A stretch of 64,000 nt of DNA from Rivularia sp. PCC 7116 (GTDB taxonomy: Bacteria > Cyanobacteriota > Cyanobacteriia > Cyanobacteriales > Nostocaceae), in NCBI RefSeq assembly GCF_000316665.1, contig NC_019678.1:3038001-3102000 (forward strand), written 5' to 3'. Within the stretch, counting starts at the first letter, position 1, and every line of letters starts with the position of its first letter. This document shows, piece by piece, positions 28,073 to 37,481 of this stretch. The position numbers were made by a program, and so were the translations under genes. Below the pieces are notes generated by a model that did not search any database, was not told the origin of the DNA, and saw only the letters and a program-made list of their open reading frames with translations.

Positions 28073-28373
28073 TTATGCTCCTTGTAAAGCAATAGGGAAA
28101 TTTACTTTAAGGAAGTAGTAGTTATACAGGTGATATTACTACTTCTTGTCTTTAGTCTAATTAAAAGTAACGTGTAATTTTATTATCACGATCGAGAGAC
28201 CTCAGACAAGATATTACCCGTACCAGCCCATATCATACAGGTATTATAAAATTTCGTTGTAAATATCTTATTCTTATAACACGCTTGATTATTGCATCAT
28301 TTTTGCAGCAAGCAACAGCGAGCAGTAACCTATAGGGGAAAGGTGGGACAAGGAGACAAGGAGAATAAATAAT

Positions 28374-28426
28374 TATTACCAATTACCAATTACCAATTAC
28401 CAATTACCCATTACCTATTACCAGTT
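28374..28426. repeat. ATTACCA heptamer array
   Basis: About seven ATTACCA/ATTACCC/ATTACCT units, the same unit type as at the right end of the window (63910-63956). Confidence 0.85.
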
Positions 28427-28493
28427 ATGGATAGGGGGAAGGGAAGACAAGGAGAGAGAGGAGAATAAATAATTATCTTAATTAGCAATTACC

Positions 28494-28522
28494 TATGCCC
28501 AATGCCCAATGCCCAATGCCCA
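28494..28522. repeat. ATGCCCA heptamer array
   Basis: Four ATGCCCA units abutting the stop codon (28524-28526) of the minus-strand DUF1400 hydrolase gene. Confidence 0.85.
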
Positions 28523-28523
28523 A

Positions 28524-30191
28524 TTATCTATTAGTTAATTTTAACCAAGGTTTAACACTTGCAGGTAATTCAGAATTTAAGCGCAATTTAATTTGCGGTG
28601 TAGAAAAAGATTGAGCGTAAGCTGAGGTTAGAAATGGTTGATAATTTTTTGCATCGGGGGCAAGCTGTTTGACAAAGGCGACACTCACGCCTTGAACTAA
28701 TTCCCGTAAAGCTCTAGCTTCTATTCCTCGTCGCTCTTTAATTACTTGTGTGACTGAATTCACAGGCAACCTATCGTCACTTATACTTAAATGCGTCCCG
28801 CCAATTGCTGTTAATAAATACTTCTTGCCACCTAATTTATCAAAAGGCTGTATTTGATGGGTGAGGGCTGGTGTCAGCGAGTCATCGGTTCCGCTTAATA
28901 TTAAAACTGACTGATTTATTTGACTTAAACCCTGTTCACCAAAAAGTTTACCTACCATTGGATTAAGCGCGATCGCGCTCTTTACTCGCGAATCTTGGAG
29001 TTGCAATTTTCTTTGTGGCAAAGAAGCAGCAGCGCATTTTAACCAGTCACCCGGTGCAGAAGATATATTCAAAGACTTATTGCAAAATCCCCGCAATTGC
29101 TCGATATTTACTTCTCCTCCGACTACAGCTAAAGCCGTGTAACCCCCCAAAGAATGTCCGATAACGCTTACTTTTTCGGTATTTAATTTGCCTTGCAGCC
29201 TTCCCGGTTGATTGTTAAATTTTGTTAATTCATCTAGCAAAAAGCTAATATCTTTCGGTCGATTGATAAATTCTTCGGGACTGATTAAATTTTTTAAATC
29301 CGCTGCATTTGCGGCTTGATTGATAGCGCTCATGTTGCTTCCCGGATGTTCTATAGCTGCGACGGTGATACCGTAGGAAGCTAAATGACGCGCCAAATAA
29401 CTCAAGTTTCTCCGATTAGCACCAAAACCGTGGGAAACAACCACCAATGGCTGTTGGGATTGTTTTACTCTAGTTGAGTAAATATCTAGGGGAATAGTAC
29501 GATTACGCTTTCTATCTCGCAACGTAATTGTTTGTTTTTCTACTGCCAGATTTCCAGTAATTGCTGGATTAAAATTTCTCAAGTTTTGAGAAGAATATGT
29601 TTGATTGCCTACATATAATTCTCGCGCCAGCAAAGAACCAAAGGCTTTACTTTGCAAGCGGTTGGGGTTAAATCTTACTGCTAGACTAATAGCTTTTGTG
29701 GCATCAATAGTAACGTTGTCTTGAGGATATGCCTGTAAAAAACCGACGACACTCAAACCGTTAACTTGCCTTAATGCCAAACTAATAGCACCTTGAACGC
29801 TTTCAATGCTCGAACCGGGTAAAGCTGTTCTCAATGAACTGATAAATTGTCTGCCGAAGGAAGTTTTTTGTAATTCGTCCGTAAAGTTATCGGCTGCTTG
29901 AGGATCTATTTCTAAGCGTTTTTGCAATAATCCTCGCATTCCCCTTGGTAATACTGGCGATAAACCTTGTAGCGATAGTGGTAATTTTCCAGTATTAGCA
30001 AATTCTTCTAAATCGGATATTTTTACTAACTGCTCGTAAGGACCAAAGCGAATAGTTATAGTTTGAGCCGCAGAAGCCGAAGGTATACCTAAATTCATGC
30101 AGCAAGCAAAGGTTAAGCCACACAATAAACCTTTCGCACCGAATATTCTTGAGAAGAATCTTTGTTTGGCTTTGAATAATATATTACTCAT
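28524..30191 (-). CDS. Secreted alpha/beta hydrolase with N-terminal DUF1400
   Basis: A 555-residue exported enzyme. An N-terminal hydrophobic stretch ending SASAA (near 42) looks like a signal peptide. Residues 43-180 match the cyanobacterial DUF1400 domain (IRFGPYEQLVKISDLEEFANTG, seen in short segments). The alpha/beta-hydrolase part contains VVVSHGFGANR (oxyanion region), GHSLGGYTAL with the nucleophilic serine (about 344-353), SGTDDSLTP with the likely acid and IGGTHLSIS with the catalytic histidine. Substrate unknown; lipase/esterase or dienelactone-hydrolase-like activity is the usual guess. The promoter lies in 30192-30400. Confidence 0.85.
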   Translation of the reverse strand: MSNILFKAKQRFFSRIFGAKGLLCGLTFACCMNLGIPSASAAQTITIRFGPYEQLVKISDLEEFANTGKLPLSLQGLSPVLPRGMRGLLQKRLEIDPQAADNFTDELQKTSFGRQFISSLRTALPGSSIESVQGAISLALRQVNGLSVVGFLQAYPQDNVTIDATKAISLAVRFNPNRLQSKAFGSLLARELYVGNQTYSSQNLRNFNPAITGNLAVEKQTITLRDRKRNRTIPLDIYSTRVKQSQQPLVVVSHGFGANRRNLSYLARHLASYGITVAAIEHPGSNMSAINQAANAADLKNLISPEEFINRPKDISFLLDELTKFNNQPGRLQGKLNTEKVSVIGHSLGGYTALAVVGGEVNIEQLRGFCNKSLNISSAPGDWLKCAAASLPQRKLQLQDSRVKSAIALNPMVGKLFGEQGLSQINQSVLILSGTDDSLTPALTHQIQPFDKLGGKKYLLTAIGGTHLSISDDRLPVNSVTQVIKERRGIEARALRELVQGVSVAFVKQLAPDAKNYQPFLTSAYAQSFSTPQIKLRLNSELPASVKPWLKLTNR

Positions 30192-30401
30192 TTATTGGTA
30201 TTTATACTGCTTGTTTTTAGTTAAATTTGCTTAAAAAACTTCCTTTTTAGCAGAAGCAGTTAAATGAAAGCACTCAAAATGATTGGTAGCAGATGTATTT
30301 TGAAATTAAAAAGATTGAATGTAGTCGTTTCAATCAATTGACAATTCTAAAGGCATTTTGTTCCCTTACAGATGCATCAACTAGCTGAAATAAGTAACAA
30401 A

Positions 30402-30426
30402 AGAGACGCTGCAATGCAACGTCTCT
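30402..30426 (-). terminator. Intrinsic terminator of the polysaccharide export gene
   Basis: AGAGACG(C)TGCA pairs with TGCA(A)CGTCTCT with one mismatch. On the minus strand it is followed by TTTT, 26 bases past the stop codon of the gene at 30452. Confidence 0.6.
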
Positions 30427-30451
30427 AGATTTTTTGATTTCTAGTTGAAGT

Positions 30452-31885
30452 TTATAAACCGAAGAATCTTAAGAAATTAAGAATGGTACCTATAGGGCCA
30501 CCAATAGTGTTGATAGTATCGCCAGTTTTGGCTAAACCAGAACGGCTGACTAACACTACATCATTACTACGAAGAATGGGATTAGTTTGCTCGTTAATTC
30601 CTGCCTTCAGGTCAACTTTTACCAAACGTTTGGTAACTGAACCGTCAGGATTCAAACGAATTAAGTCAACTTTACCATCGCTAGCCCTAGCATCGTTAAA
30701 TCCACCTGCTGCTAACAAGGCTTGGTTAAGGGAACTGTTAGGTCTAATATTTATTGCTCCCGGATTTTTAACTTCTCCTACTACGTTGACCTGAATTTGG
30801 GAAGGAGACAAAGTTGTTGAAGCTAACTGCGTGGCTTCTGCTGGATTCACCTCAGTTGCGGTTGGGAATACGATTGTATCTCCATCTTGAACAATCACGT
30901 CTTGGTCAACATCGCCGCTTGTTAACAATCTCCACAAATTAATATTAATAATTTGCTCTTGACCAGTTCTTGTTGGTCGTCTAATGATAACGTTACGAAC
31001 ATTAGCTTGTGGTGTAATTCCTCCGGCTAATTGCAGCGCCCTGGTTACGGTGGGTTGACCGCTGATGTTTGGAACACCAGTATCTTGAGTTCCACCGGCT
31101 TGTGCCTCTCCGGAAGTAACCAAATAAGATCCAGGACGCTGAACTTCACCAACCACTGCCACGGTACGGGGTCTAGTGGGGTCGGCTGCAAAGTTTGCTG
31201 CTGCTATATTTCGTGCTGTTGCAATGTTAAAGTTCTGACTGGTTGGCACAAAAATGGTGTCACCATCACGTAAAGTAATATCTTGAGAACGTCTACCTGT
31301 TTTTATCAGATCGTCTAAATTGAGGGTGACTGTTTGCTGTCTTCCGTTGGCGAGCTGGCGACGTAACTGTATTTCCGTTATATCAGCGCTAAGGGTTACG
31401 CCTTGAGCGGTGGTTAAAGCAGCTAAAACAGTTGGATATTGAATACCTGGATCTTGACCCGCACCACCTTGTAAGCTCAAAGTATAAGCACCGGGACGTG
31501 TTACTTCCCCAGCTACAAACACGTTGATAGGACGAGGCGATAATAAATTTACGGAAATAATCGGTCGTCTGAGAAAGCGAGCATATCTTTGTGCAATGGC
31601 CTCAGCAGCTTGTTCGGTTGTTAGCCCACCAACGGAGACGCTACCAATTAAAGGTAAGTTAACTGCTCCACCGGGAGGAATTACGTACTCACCGGAATAT
31701 TCGGGCACTTCAAATACATTTACCTTGATGCGGTCGCCTCCACCCAATGCATAACTTGACCGAATTCTTTGTTGTGCAACAACTGGATTAACTGGTTCCA
31801 AAGCAACGGTAACGGCAGTTAGTAACATTACACCCAATAATGGCTGGGCAAAGAATTTTAATAGACCTGTTTTAAGCATATTCAC
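30452..31885 (-). CDS. Polysaccharide export protein (Wza-like, SLBB domains)
   Basis: A 477-residue outer-membrane/periplasmic exporter component. A signal peptide (about 1-38, ending VVAQQ) precedes the Poly_export domain (about 43-125), with YALGGGDRIKVNVFEVPEYSG and the region after LTTEQAAEAIAQRY. Three SLBB-type modules follow, recognised by NVFVAGEVTRPGAY, VAVVGEVQRPGSY and VNVVGEVKNPGAI. No lipobox cysteine is obvious, so it may be inserted differently from enterobacterial Wza. Role: channel for exopolysaccharide secretion. No Wzc partner is adjacent; the glycan cluster at 8.3-14.1 kb is the nearest related set. Confidence 0.9.
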   Translation of the reverse strand: MNMLKTGLLKFFAQPLLGVMLLTAVTVALEPVNPVVAQQRIRSSYALGGGDRIKVNVFEVPEYSGEYVIPPGGAVNLPLIGSVSVGGLTTEQAAEAIAQRYARFLRRPIISVNLLSPRPINVFVAGEVTRPGAYTLSLQGGAGQDPGIQYPTVLAALTTAQGVTLSADITEIQLRRQLANGRQQTVTLNLDDLIKTGRRSQDITLRDGDTIFVPTSQNFNIATARNIAAANFAADPTRPRTVAVVGEVQRPGSYLVTSGEAQAGGTQDTGVPNISGQPTVTRALQLAGGITPQANVRNVIIRRPTRTGQEQIININLWRLLTSGDVDQDVIVQDGDTIVFPTATEVNPAEATQLASTTLSPSQIQVNVVGEVKNPGAINIRPNSSLNQALLAAGGFNDARASDGKVDLIRLNPDGSVTKRLVKVDLKAGINEQTNPILRSNDVVLVSRSGLAKTGDTINTIGGPIGTILNFLRFFGL

Positions 31886-32373
31886 GTTCTAGAATCAAAT
31901 TTGTAAACCGCCGCTTTAACATTTATTCTTGACTATACTTAAGTATTCAAGTTCCATTACACTTTTATTTTCTAAAATAACCGGAACTTTATCATGGGAA
32001 ATTGTTTATCAAATTTGAATTTTTAGTAAAGTTAATATAAAGTTTAATTCCTCCTTATACAGAACAAATACTGACAAGTGACAATAAGTACATTGTATTG
32101 CTTTGAGATTAATGTACTAATTACACATTCTTCAAATATATAAGTTGTGCTGTTATCCGTTTAATAAGATTCAATCATGCAGGGTGAGCCTGTTTTAATA
32201 TTTAAATAAAGATAAATCCGAATTGTTACAGCCGCCTCATCAATAAAAACCATATGATGTTTATTCTCAATCCGTTTAGATAACAATTCTGTAATTTTAC
32301 CCCACAGTTAAAAACTAATAGAAAATTTAAAATAAAACCCATCTACCATGAAATTGTCAAGTCTATCAAATCG
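31886..32373. other. 488-bp AT-rich intergenic region
   Basis: Upstream of the polysaccharide export gene (promoter expected near 31886-32000) and downstream of the ABC ATPase gene. No ORF, repeat array or convincing hairpin was seen. Confidence 0.55.
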
Positions 32374-33342
32374 TCAAACTTCTGATTTGATTTTTTGCAC
32401 AAAAAACTCTTCTAATGAAGGTCGATAAGCATTTAAACTTAGTAAATATCCCCCCATTAAACGAAGGCTGGCGAGAAAATCGTACATTTCTCCTTCCAAC
32501 TCACCTTGCCAACAACCATCGGATAAAGATTTAAGTGACGGCATCCATTTTTGCAAACTTTCCCAATCGCCGCCTTTACCTTTGACTCGATATGTGCTGG
32601 GAGTTCCTAACAATTGGGAAACATTTCCAGAACAAATTAACTCACCTTTATGAAGAATTGCAATGCGATCGCAAATCAATTCTACTTCGTTAAGAATGTG
32701 GCTGTTGAAAAAAATTGTTTTACCCTCACCCTTCAGGTTTAAAATAATTTCACGCATTTGATAGCGCCCAACTGGATCTAAACCAGACATTGGTTCGTCG
32801 AGAAATATCAAATCTGGATCGTTAATTAAAGTTTGCGCCATAGCAACCCGCTGTTGCATTCCCTTACTATAGCGACGCATCAGTTTTTTACGAGCATCAA
32901 ATTTAGACAACCCAACCAATTCTAATAATTGAGGTATGCGTTGTTTTTGTACCTTTTTCGGGATTTGGAATAATTGGGCGCTCCAAACCAAAAATTCCCA
33001 GCCAGTCAGGAAATCGTAAAGATAAGTATTTTCCGGTAAATAGCCGATGTTTTCCTTGGCAGTGCGATCGCCGAGTGGTTTTCCTAATAATAAACCTCGC
33101 CCCGAAGTTGGACGGATAATGCCCAACAGTAGTTTGAGTAAAGTAGTTTTACCAGCACCATTTTGTCCGAGCAAGCCAAAAGTCTCTCCTCGGTAGACTT
33201 TCAAAGAACAGTTCTTAAGAGACACAACTTTTTGGTTCATCCAAAAACCAGTGCGGTAAACTTTTCGCAGTTCCGAAGTGAGAACTACTGGAGAATCTTG
33301 AGTTGTATTGGGAGAAAACGCAGCTTCTTCAACAGACTTCAT
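32374..33342 (-). CDS. ABC transporter ATP-binding protein
   Basis: A 322-residue ATPase subunit of an ABC-2/Ccm-type transporter. Walker A is GQNGAGKTT, the signature is YSKGMQQRV, and Walker B is LIFLDEPMSGLDP, followed by the switch histidine in FFNSHILNEVE. The C-terminal ~90 residues (STYRVKGKGGDWESLQ to LEEFFVQKI) are the accessory domain usual for this subfamily. The permease gene is not next to it within the window, so the partner must be encoded elsewhere. Substrate unknown. Confidence 0.92.
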   Translation of the reverse strand: MKSVEEAAFSPNTTQDSPVVLTSELRKVYRTGFWMNQKVVSLKNCSLKVYRGETFGLLGQNGAGKTTLLKLLLGIIRPTSGRGLLLGKPLGDRTAKENIGYLPENTYLYDFLTGWEFLVWSAQLFQIPKKVQKQRIPQLLELVGLSKFDARKKLMRRYSKGMQQRVAMAQTLINDPDLIFLDEPMSGLDPVGRYQMREIILNLKGEGKTIFFNSHILNEVELICDRIAILHKGELICSGNVSQLLGTPSTYRVKGKGGDWESLQKWMPSLKSLSDGCWQGELEGEMYDFLASLRLMGGYLLSLNAYRPSLEEFFVQKIKSEV

Positions 33343-33615
33343 CAGAACCCACAGAACGGTAAACTAATTACAAGATACCCACTTGTGTGCTGAGAATAAC
33401 AATTTAATTTGAGAAAAGTTTATTTGCCAGGGAGTAGGAAGTAGTAAGTAGTTAAAATTTTTGACATTTCTTAATTTTTATAAAGCTTCGCATAAATAAC
33501 AATCCATAAACGTATAGAGAATGTAGATAAGTAATGTAGGAGAGCATTGCTGAAAATCAGAAATGCTCAATTTTCATGCTGTATCTAAACATTGCTATGA
33601 GCCAGGGATAAATTT

Positions 33616-35016
33616 ATGCTTCAAATGACTGATAGTTTCTCTGATTTAAAAGTGAATATTGATTCTATTTCTGATTTTTCTTGGAGCGATGTAAAAGAAG
33701 TTGCCGATTGTGCTTTGTTCAAGACTACGGGGAAATATCTTAGCGATATTGAAGTTAAAGTACTTCAAGCTTCCTGGATGCAGAAAACTTATGATGAAAT
33801 GGCAATTAGTTATGGTTACAGCGCTGAATATTTAAATAAGGATGTAGGTAATAAATTATGGCATAAACTTAGTAAAGCTGTGGAAGAAAAAGTTACTAAG
33901 AAGAATTTTAAAGCCGCATTAAAAAGAATATGGGAGAAACAAGATAATTTTATTACAACTGAAGTTAGAGAAGAATTATTTGTCACATCAAAAATTAAGC
34001 AGATACCTTTTCCAGAGAGTTCTGTAGCACCGGATTCTAATTTTTATATTGAAAGAAATAATTTAGAAAATCTCTGTGACGAGACAATCATTAAACCCGG
34101 TTCTTTAATTCGCATCAAAGCACCAAAGTTAATGGGTAAGACTTCTTTAACAAATAGAATTATCGCTAACGCGAAGAATCAAAATTATCAAACCGTTTAT
34201 TTAGATTTAAGTAGCGTCGAGCGGAGAATTTTAACAGATTTAGATAAATTCCTGCGCTGGCTTTGCTGTATGGTTGGCAGACAATTAAAATTAGAAAATC
34301 AATTAAATGATTATTGGGATTCTGATATTTTAGGCAGTAATGATAACTGTACCGTATATTTTGAAGAATATTTACTGGCAGAGATAGACTCTCCTATAGT
34401 ATTGGCTTTAGATAATATAGATAAAATTTTTGCTTATACAGAAGTTATTGAAGATTTTTTTGGAATGCTGCGGAGTTGGCACGAAAAAGCGAAAATATCG
34501 GAGATTTGGCAGCAATTACGTTTAGTATTAGCGCATTCTACAGAAGTTTATGTTCCTTTAGATATTAATCAATCGCCGTTTAATGCTGGAGTACCTGTAG
34601 AATTAGTTGAATTTAATCAACAGCAAGTAGAAAAACTAGTTGCAATACACGGTTTAAATTGGAATGAAATTCAGATACAGGAATTAATAAAATTAGTAGG
34701 AGGTCATCCTTTTTTATTAAGATTAGCAATGTACCAGGTGTCTGCAAAAAATTTAAATTTAGAAAAGTTATTGCAAGAAGCTTCGATGGAAGCGGGAATT
34801 TATAGCAATCATTTACGAGGATATTTAGAGATTTTACAAAAATCTCCAGAATTGGCTGAGGCTTTTAAAATTGTTGTTAATTCATCCGAACCAGTCGAAT
34901 TGAATTCAATCGGGATTTATAAATTGCACAGTATGGGTTTAGTCGAAAAATTAGATAATTGTGTCAAACCTAGCTGTAATTTATATCGAGATTATTTTCA
35001 ACGAGTTTTGGTGTAA
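33616..35016 (+). CDS. HTH-like/AAA-like (AAA_35) NTPase without effector domain
   Basis: A 466-residue protein. Residues about 20-110 (SDVKEVADCALFKTTGKYLS, MAISYGYSAEYLNKDV) resemble the winged-helix-like N-terminal domain found on cyanobacterial vWA-MoxR-associated (VMAP-type) regulators. An AAA-like NTPase follows, with P-loop KAPKLMGKTSL (about 168-178), Walker B-like IVLALDNIDKI and the sensor-like GGHPFLLRLAMYQ. Members of this group usually continue into WD40, TPR or peptidase domains; this one stops after the NTPase. Such proteins are thought to be signalling or conflict-type ATPases. Partner unknown; a second AAA_35 protein lies 3 kb downstream. Confidence 0.78.
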   Translation: MLQMTDSFSDLKVNIDSISDFSWSDVKEVADCALFKTTGKYLSDIEVKVLQASWMQKTYDEMAISYGYSAEYLNKDVGNKLWHKLSKAVEEKVTKKNFKAALKRIWEKQDNFITTEVREELFVTSKIKQIPFPESSVAPDSNFYIERNNLENLCDETIIKPGSLIRIKAPKLMGKTSLTNRIIANAKNQNYQTVYLDLSSVERRILTDLDKFLRWLCCMVGRQLKLENQLNDYWDSDILGSNDNCTVYFEEYLLAEIDSPIVLALDNIDKIFAYTEVIEDFFGMLRSWHEKAKISEIWQQLRLVLAHSTEVYVPLDINQSPFNAGVPVELVEFNQQQVEKLVAIHGLNWNEIQIQELIKLVGGHPFLLRLAMYQVSAKNLNLEKLLQEASMEAGIYSNHLRGYLEILQKSPELAEAFKIVVNSSEPVELNSIGIYKLHSMGLVEKLDNCVKPSCNLYRDYFQRVLV

Positions 35017-35096
35017 GATTTTTTTGATTAGTTTATTTGTCTCCGAAATTTATCGAAACGTAACAGTGTTACGTCTTTTAAGGTTTATGTAAAAAC

Positions 35097-35249
35097 TATA
35101 GGAATCCGGTTTTATTTTTGAATAAATTGAGTATTTGTAGGGTGCGTTATGGCTTTAGCCTAACGCACCTAAACCTAGATATTATGATGCGTTGCGCTAC
35201 GCGACAACACACCCTACATATTTTTCAATAATCAAATAGTAATCCTATA
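35097..35249. repeat. MITE-like element with TATAGGAATCC-type ends
   Basis: The left end TATAGGAATCCGG and right end GTAATCCTATA are inverted. The arms continue with TTGAATAAATTGAGTA against its complement and GTAGGGTG/CACCCTAC. Near the centre is a perfect GGTGCGTTA/TAACGCACC hairpin. 153 bp, no ORF. The ends match those of the element at 14744-14840. Confidence 0.65.
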
Positions 35250-35362
35250 ACTTAAAAAACTAGTGCAATCAACTATTAAGTTTCTACATTCAATAAATTG
35301 TAATGTTCAGAAATATTTGCCGTTCCTAATTTAAGAGCAATATCATTTTTTTAAATAAGTAT

Positions 35363-35390
35363 AAAAAACCCACCCAGTAAATGGGTGGGT
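35363..35390 (-). terminator. Strong intrinsic terminator
   Basis: ACCCACCCA/TGGGTGGGT forms a 9-bp perfect stem with a 5-base loop. Read on the minus strand it is followed by six T residues. It serves the beta-lactamase-fold gene ending at 35431. Confidence 0.9.
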
Positions 35391-35430
35391 ATGTCAATCA
35401 AAATAGGATATGAGAATTCTCTAGTTGTGG

Positions 35431-37284
35431 TTAATTATTCTGCAAAATACCTTCAATGGTTTTAGTCAATTCCCCTGGTTTCCCACTACTTTGATTGGTA
35501 AGAACACTAATTACGGTTTTATCGCTGCGATTTATCCGCCAGTAAGACTTAGCGCCCCTTTGAGATCCACTATGAGACAATTTATTATTAGTAGAATAAG
35601 TATTCAGTGATTTTTCTGAGACAAAAGAACCATCCAAAACCTTCATTCCCAAACGAGTCAAATCTGTTACAGATGATTCCAATCCACCACCGGGATATTT
35701 CCAACTGAGGTTATCGCGGTTTGCAGGTACGCTCTTACCGTTTGAAAGACTGTAGATTTTAGCTCTTTCGGGATTCGATTGATTGCGAAATTCTGGTTTA
35801 AGAGTTGGTATATTAAGTCTTTGATTGATTTCACGTTTAATCAATCCCGAAAATGATTTATTTGTAGCACCTTCTAAAGCTGCTCCTAAAACTGTATAAC
35901 CATGAGTGGTGTAACATCTCTTAGAATCGGGTGAAAACATTAATGGATTGTCTTGGAATAAAGTGCTTGCTTGGGTAGCAGTAGAATATTGCGTATTACT
36001 CGAATCTTTCCAAGCTGAATTATTAGGAACTTCACAATTTTTGCGTTTGCTACCTCGATAGTGTCGAATACCCGAACGGTGACGCATCAATTGCTCAACT
36101 GTATGGGTGTGATGGTTGGGTAAACTAGGGACATAGAAGCGAGTGGGTTTATCAAGGGAAATTTGATTTAAATCCAGCAAACGCATGGTTAACAATGCTG
36201 TTACTAATTTGCTAACCGATGCATGTCTGGAAACAGTATCAGCACTATAAACTTTGTTGTTTTGAATATCCGCAAAACCAAATCCACGGGAATAAATTAT
36301 TTTGCCATTTCGAGCAATTGCAACGCTGATTCCAGCTAATTTATTTTCGTTTTTGTATCGCTTAATTGCACTATCAACGGCTGTTTTCCCCGACCAACTC
36401 AGACGACTGCCATTCTGTCTCCAAACTCCAGCGTAGCGGGTACCTTGAGCGGTTGGGTATGCTTCAAAATCGACTAGTCGATATCCTTCGTCTTTGTAAG
36501 TTTTCCACCAGTTACCAAACCAATTAGCACTCATATCCCGACGAGCAGCCCAACCTCTACCATTGGTATTTTTCACCCAAATTGCAGCATATTTTTGTGT
36601 TGAACCTTGCTTGTAGGATTCAATATCTAAAACTCGATAACCCTTTTGTTTAAATTCTTTAAACTTGGAAGCATAGGTTGATTTAGACATATCTCGATAT
36701 TCTGCCCAACCTAAACCAGCTGTATTTTTGACCCAAATCGCGGAATATTTTGTTTTACCACCACTAGGGTATGCTTCCACATCAACTATGCGATACCCTT
36801 GGTTCTTGTAGTTTTTGAAGCGCTTAGAAAATTCGGCACTATCTACGTTACGGTAGGATACCCAACCTAGCTTTTCCTTGTTCTCTTCCCATACACCAGC
36901 ATAACGACGCTGGGAGCCAATTTTATAGGCTTCTTGGTCAATGAGTCGATAACCTTTATTGCGGTAATCTTTCCATCGCTGAGAAAATTGTTCGTGAGTA
37001 AGATTACGTAAGCTAGCCCAACCTCGTCTGTCGGTATTCTTTTGATATATGGCAGAATAACGAGTTTGACCGTTAATTTTATCTACTTCAATATCTATAA
37101 CGCGATAGCCTTGGGATTTTTTCTTCTGGAAATACTTACCAAATGCATCGCTACTCAAACCGCGAATTGATGCCCAATTAACATCATTAGGGTCTGAGAT
37201 AGTTCCTGCAAATACTGGGTTAGAAGCAATGGTCGATAAAGCAAGTCCAATTGTAATTGAAGTTACCAAAGTAGTTAATTTCAT
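35431..37284 (-). CDS. Secreted five-repeat protein fused to class C beta-lactamase-like hydrolase
   Basis: A 617-residue exported protein. A signal peptide (about 1-27, ending VFA) is followed by five tandem repeats of about 51 residues (about 34-300). Each has a W-A/V-x-x-R start, a KxQGYRVxDxEAY centre and a YxAIWxKN end, matching the bacterial tandem repeat/polyglycine-hydrolase-type structural repeat. The C-terminal serine hydrolase (about 305-615) has the SxxK motif in ASVSK (near 357) and HSGSQRG near the third motif. The tyrosine motif reads CYTTHGY where YxN is usual, so activity is uncertain. It may cleave peptides or D-amino-acid esters rather than beta-lactams. Confidence 0.85.
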   Translation of the reverse strand: MKLTTLVTSITIGLALSTIASNPVFAGTISDPNDVNWASIRGLSSDAFGKYFQKKKSQGYRVIDIEVDKINGQTRYSAIYQKNTDRRGWASLRNLTHEQFSQRWKDYRNKGYRLIDQEAYKIGSQRRYAGVWEENKEKLGWVSYRNVDSAEFSKRFKNYKNQGYRIVDVEAYPSGGKTKYSAIWVKNTAGLGWAEYRDMSKSTYASKFKEFKQKGYRVLDIESYKQGSTQKYAAIWVKNTNGRGWAARRDMSANWFGNWWKTYKDEGYRLVDFEAYPTAQGTRYAGVWRQNGSRLSWSGKTAVDSAIKRYKNENKLAGISVAIARNGKIIYSRGFGFADIQNNKVYSADTVSRHASVSKLVTALLTMRLLDLNQISLDKPTRFYVPSLPNHHTHTVEQLMRHRSGIRHYRGSKRKNCEVPNNSAWKDSSNTQYSTATQASTLFQDNPLMFSPDSKRCYTTHGYTVLGAALEGATNKSFSGLIKREINQRLNIPTLKPEFRNQSNPERAKIYSLSNGKSVPANRDNLSWKYPGGGLESSVTDLTRLGMKVLDGSFVSEKSLNTYSTNNKLSHSGSQRGAKSYWRINRSDKTVISVLTNQSSGKPGELTKTIEGILQNN

Positions 37285-37481
37285 ATTAATTCAGATAATT
37301 TAGCCTTCAGTTATCTATACTTTTGAGAGCGAAGATTTATGCAGCGATTTTATAAAAGCTAATCGATGACTACTTCCTTCCTGCTACAAAATTGTCTATA
37401 GAAGCTCATAATATTGAAGCTTTCGTCTTAACTCAGTAGTTTTTTAACAGGATGGAAGTAGCTTGAAAGTTACCGAAATAT

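Larger units (their letters stand above)
28073..28523. other. 451-bp intergenic region with two repeat arrays
   Basis: Upstream of the stomatin-like gene. It holds heptamer arrays at 28374-28426 and 28494-28522, plus polypurine stretches (GGAGACAAGGAGA, GGAGAGAGAGGAG). No gene. Confidence 0.7.
35017..35430. other. 414-bp convergent intergenic region with MITE and terminator
   Basis: Holds a small palindrome ACGTAAC-AGT-GTTACGT near 35058-35074 after the AAA gene, the inverted-repeat element at 35097-35249, and the terminator at 35363-35390. No gene. Confidence 0.7.
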
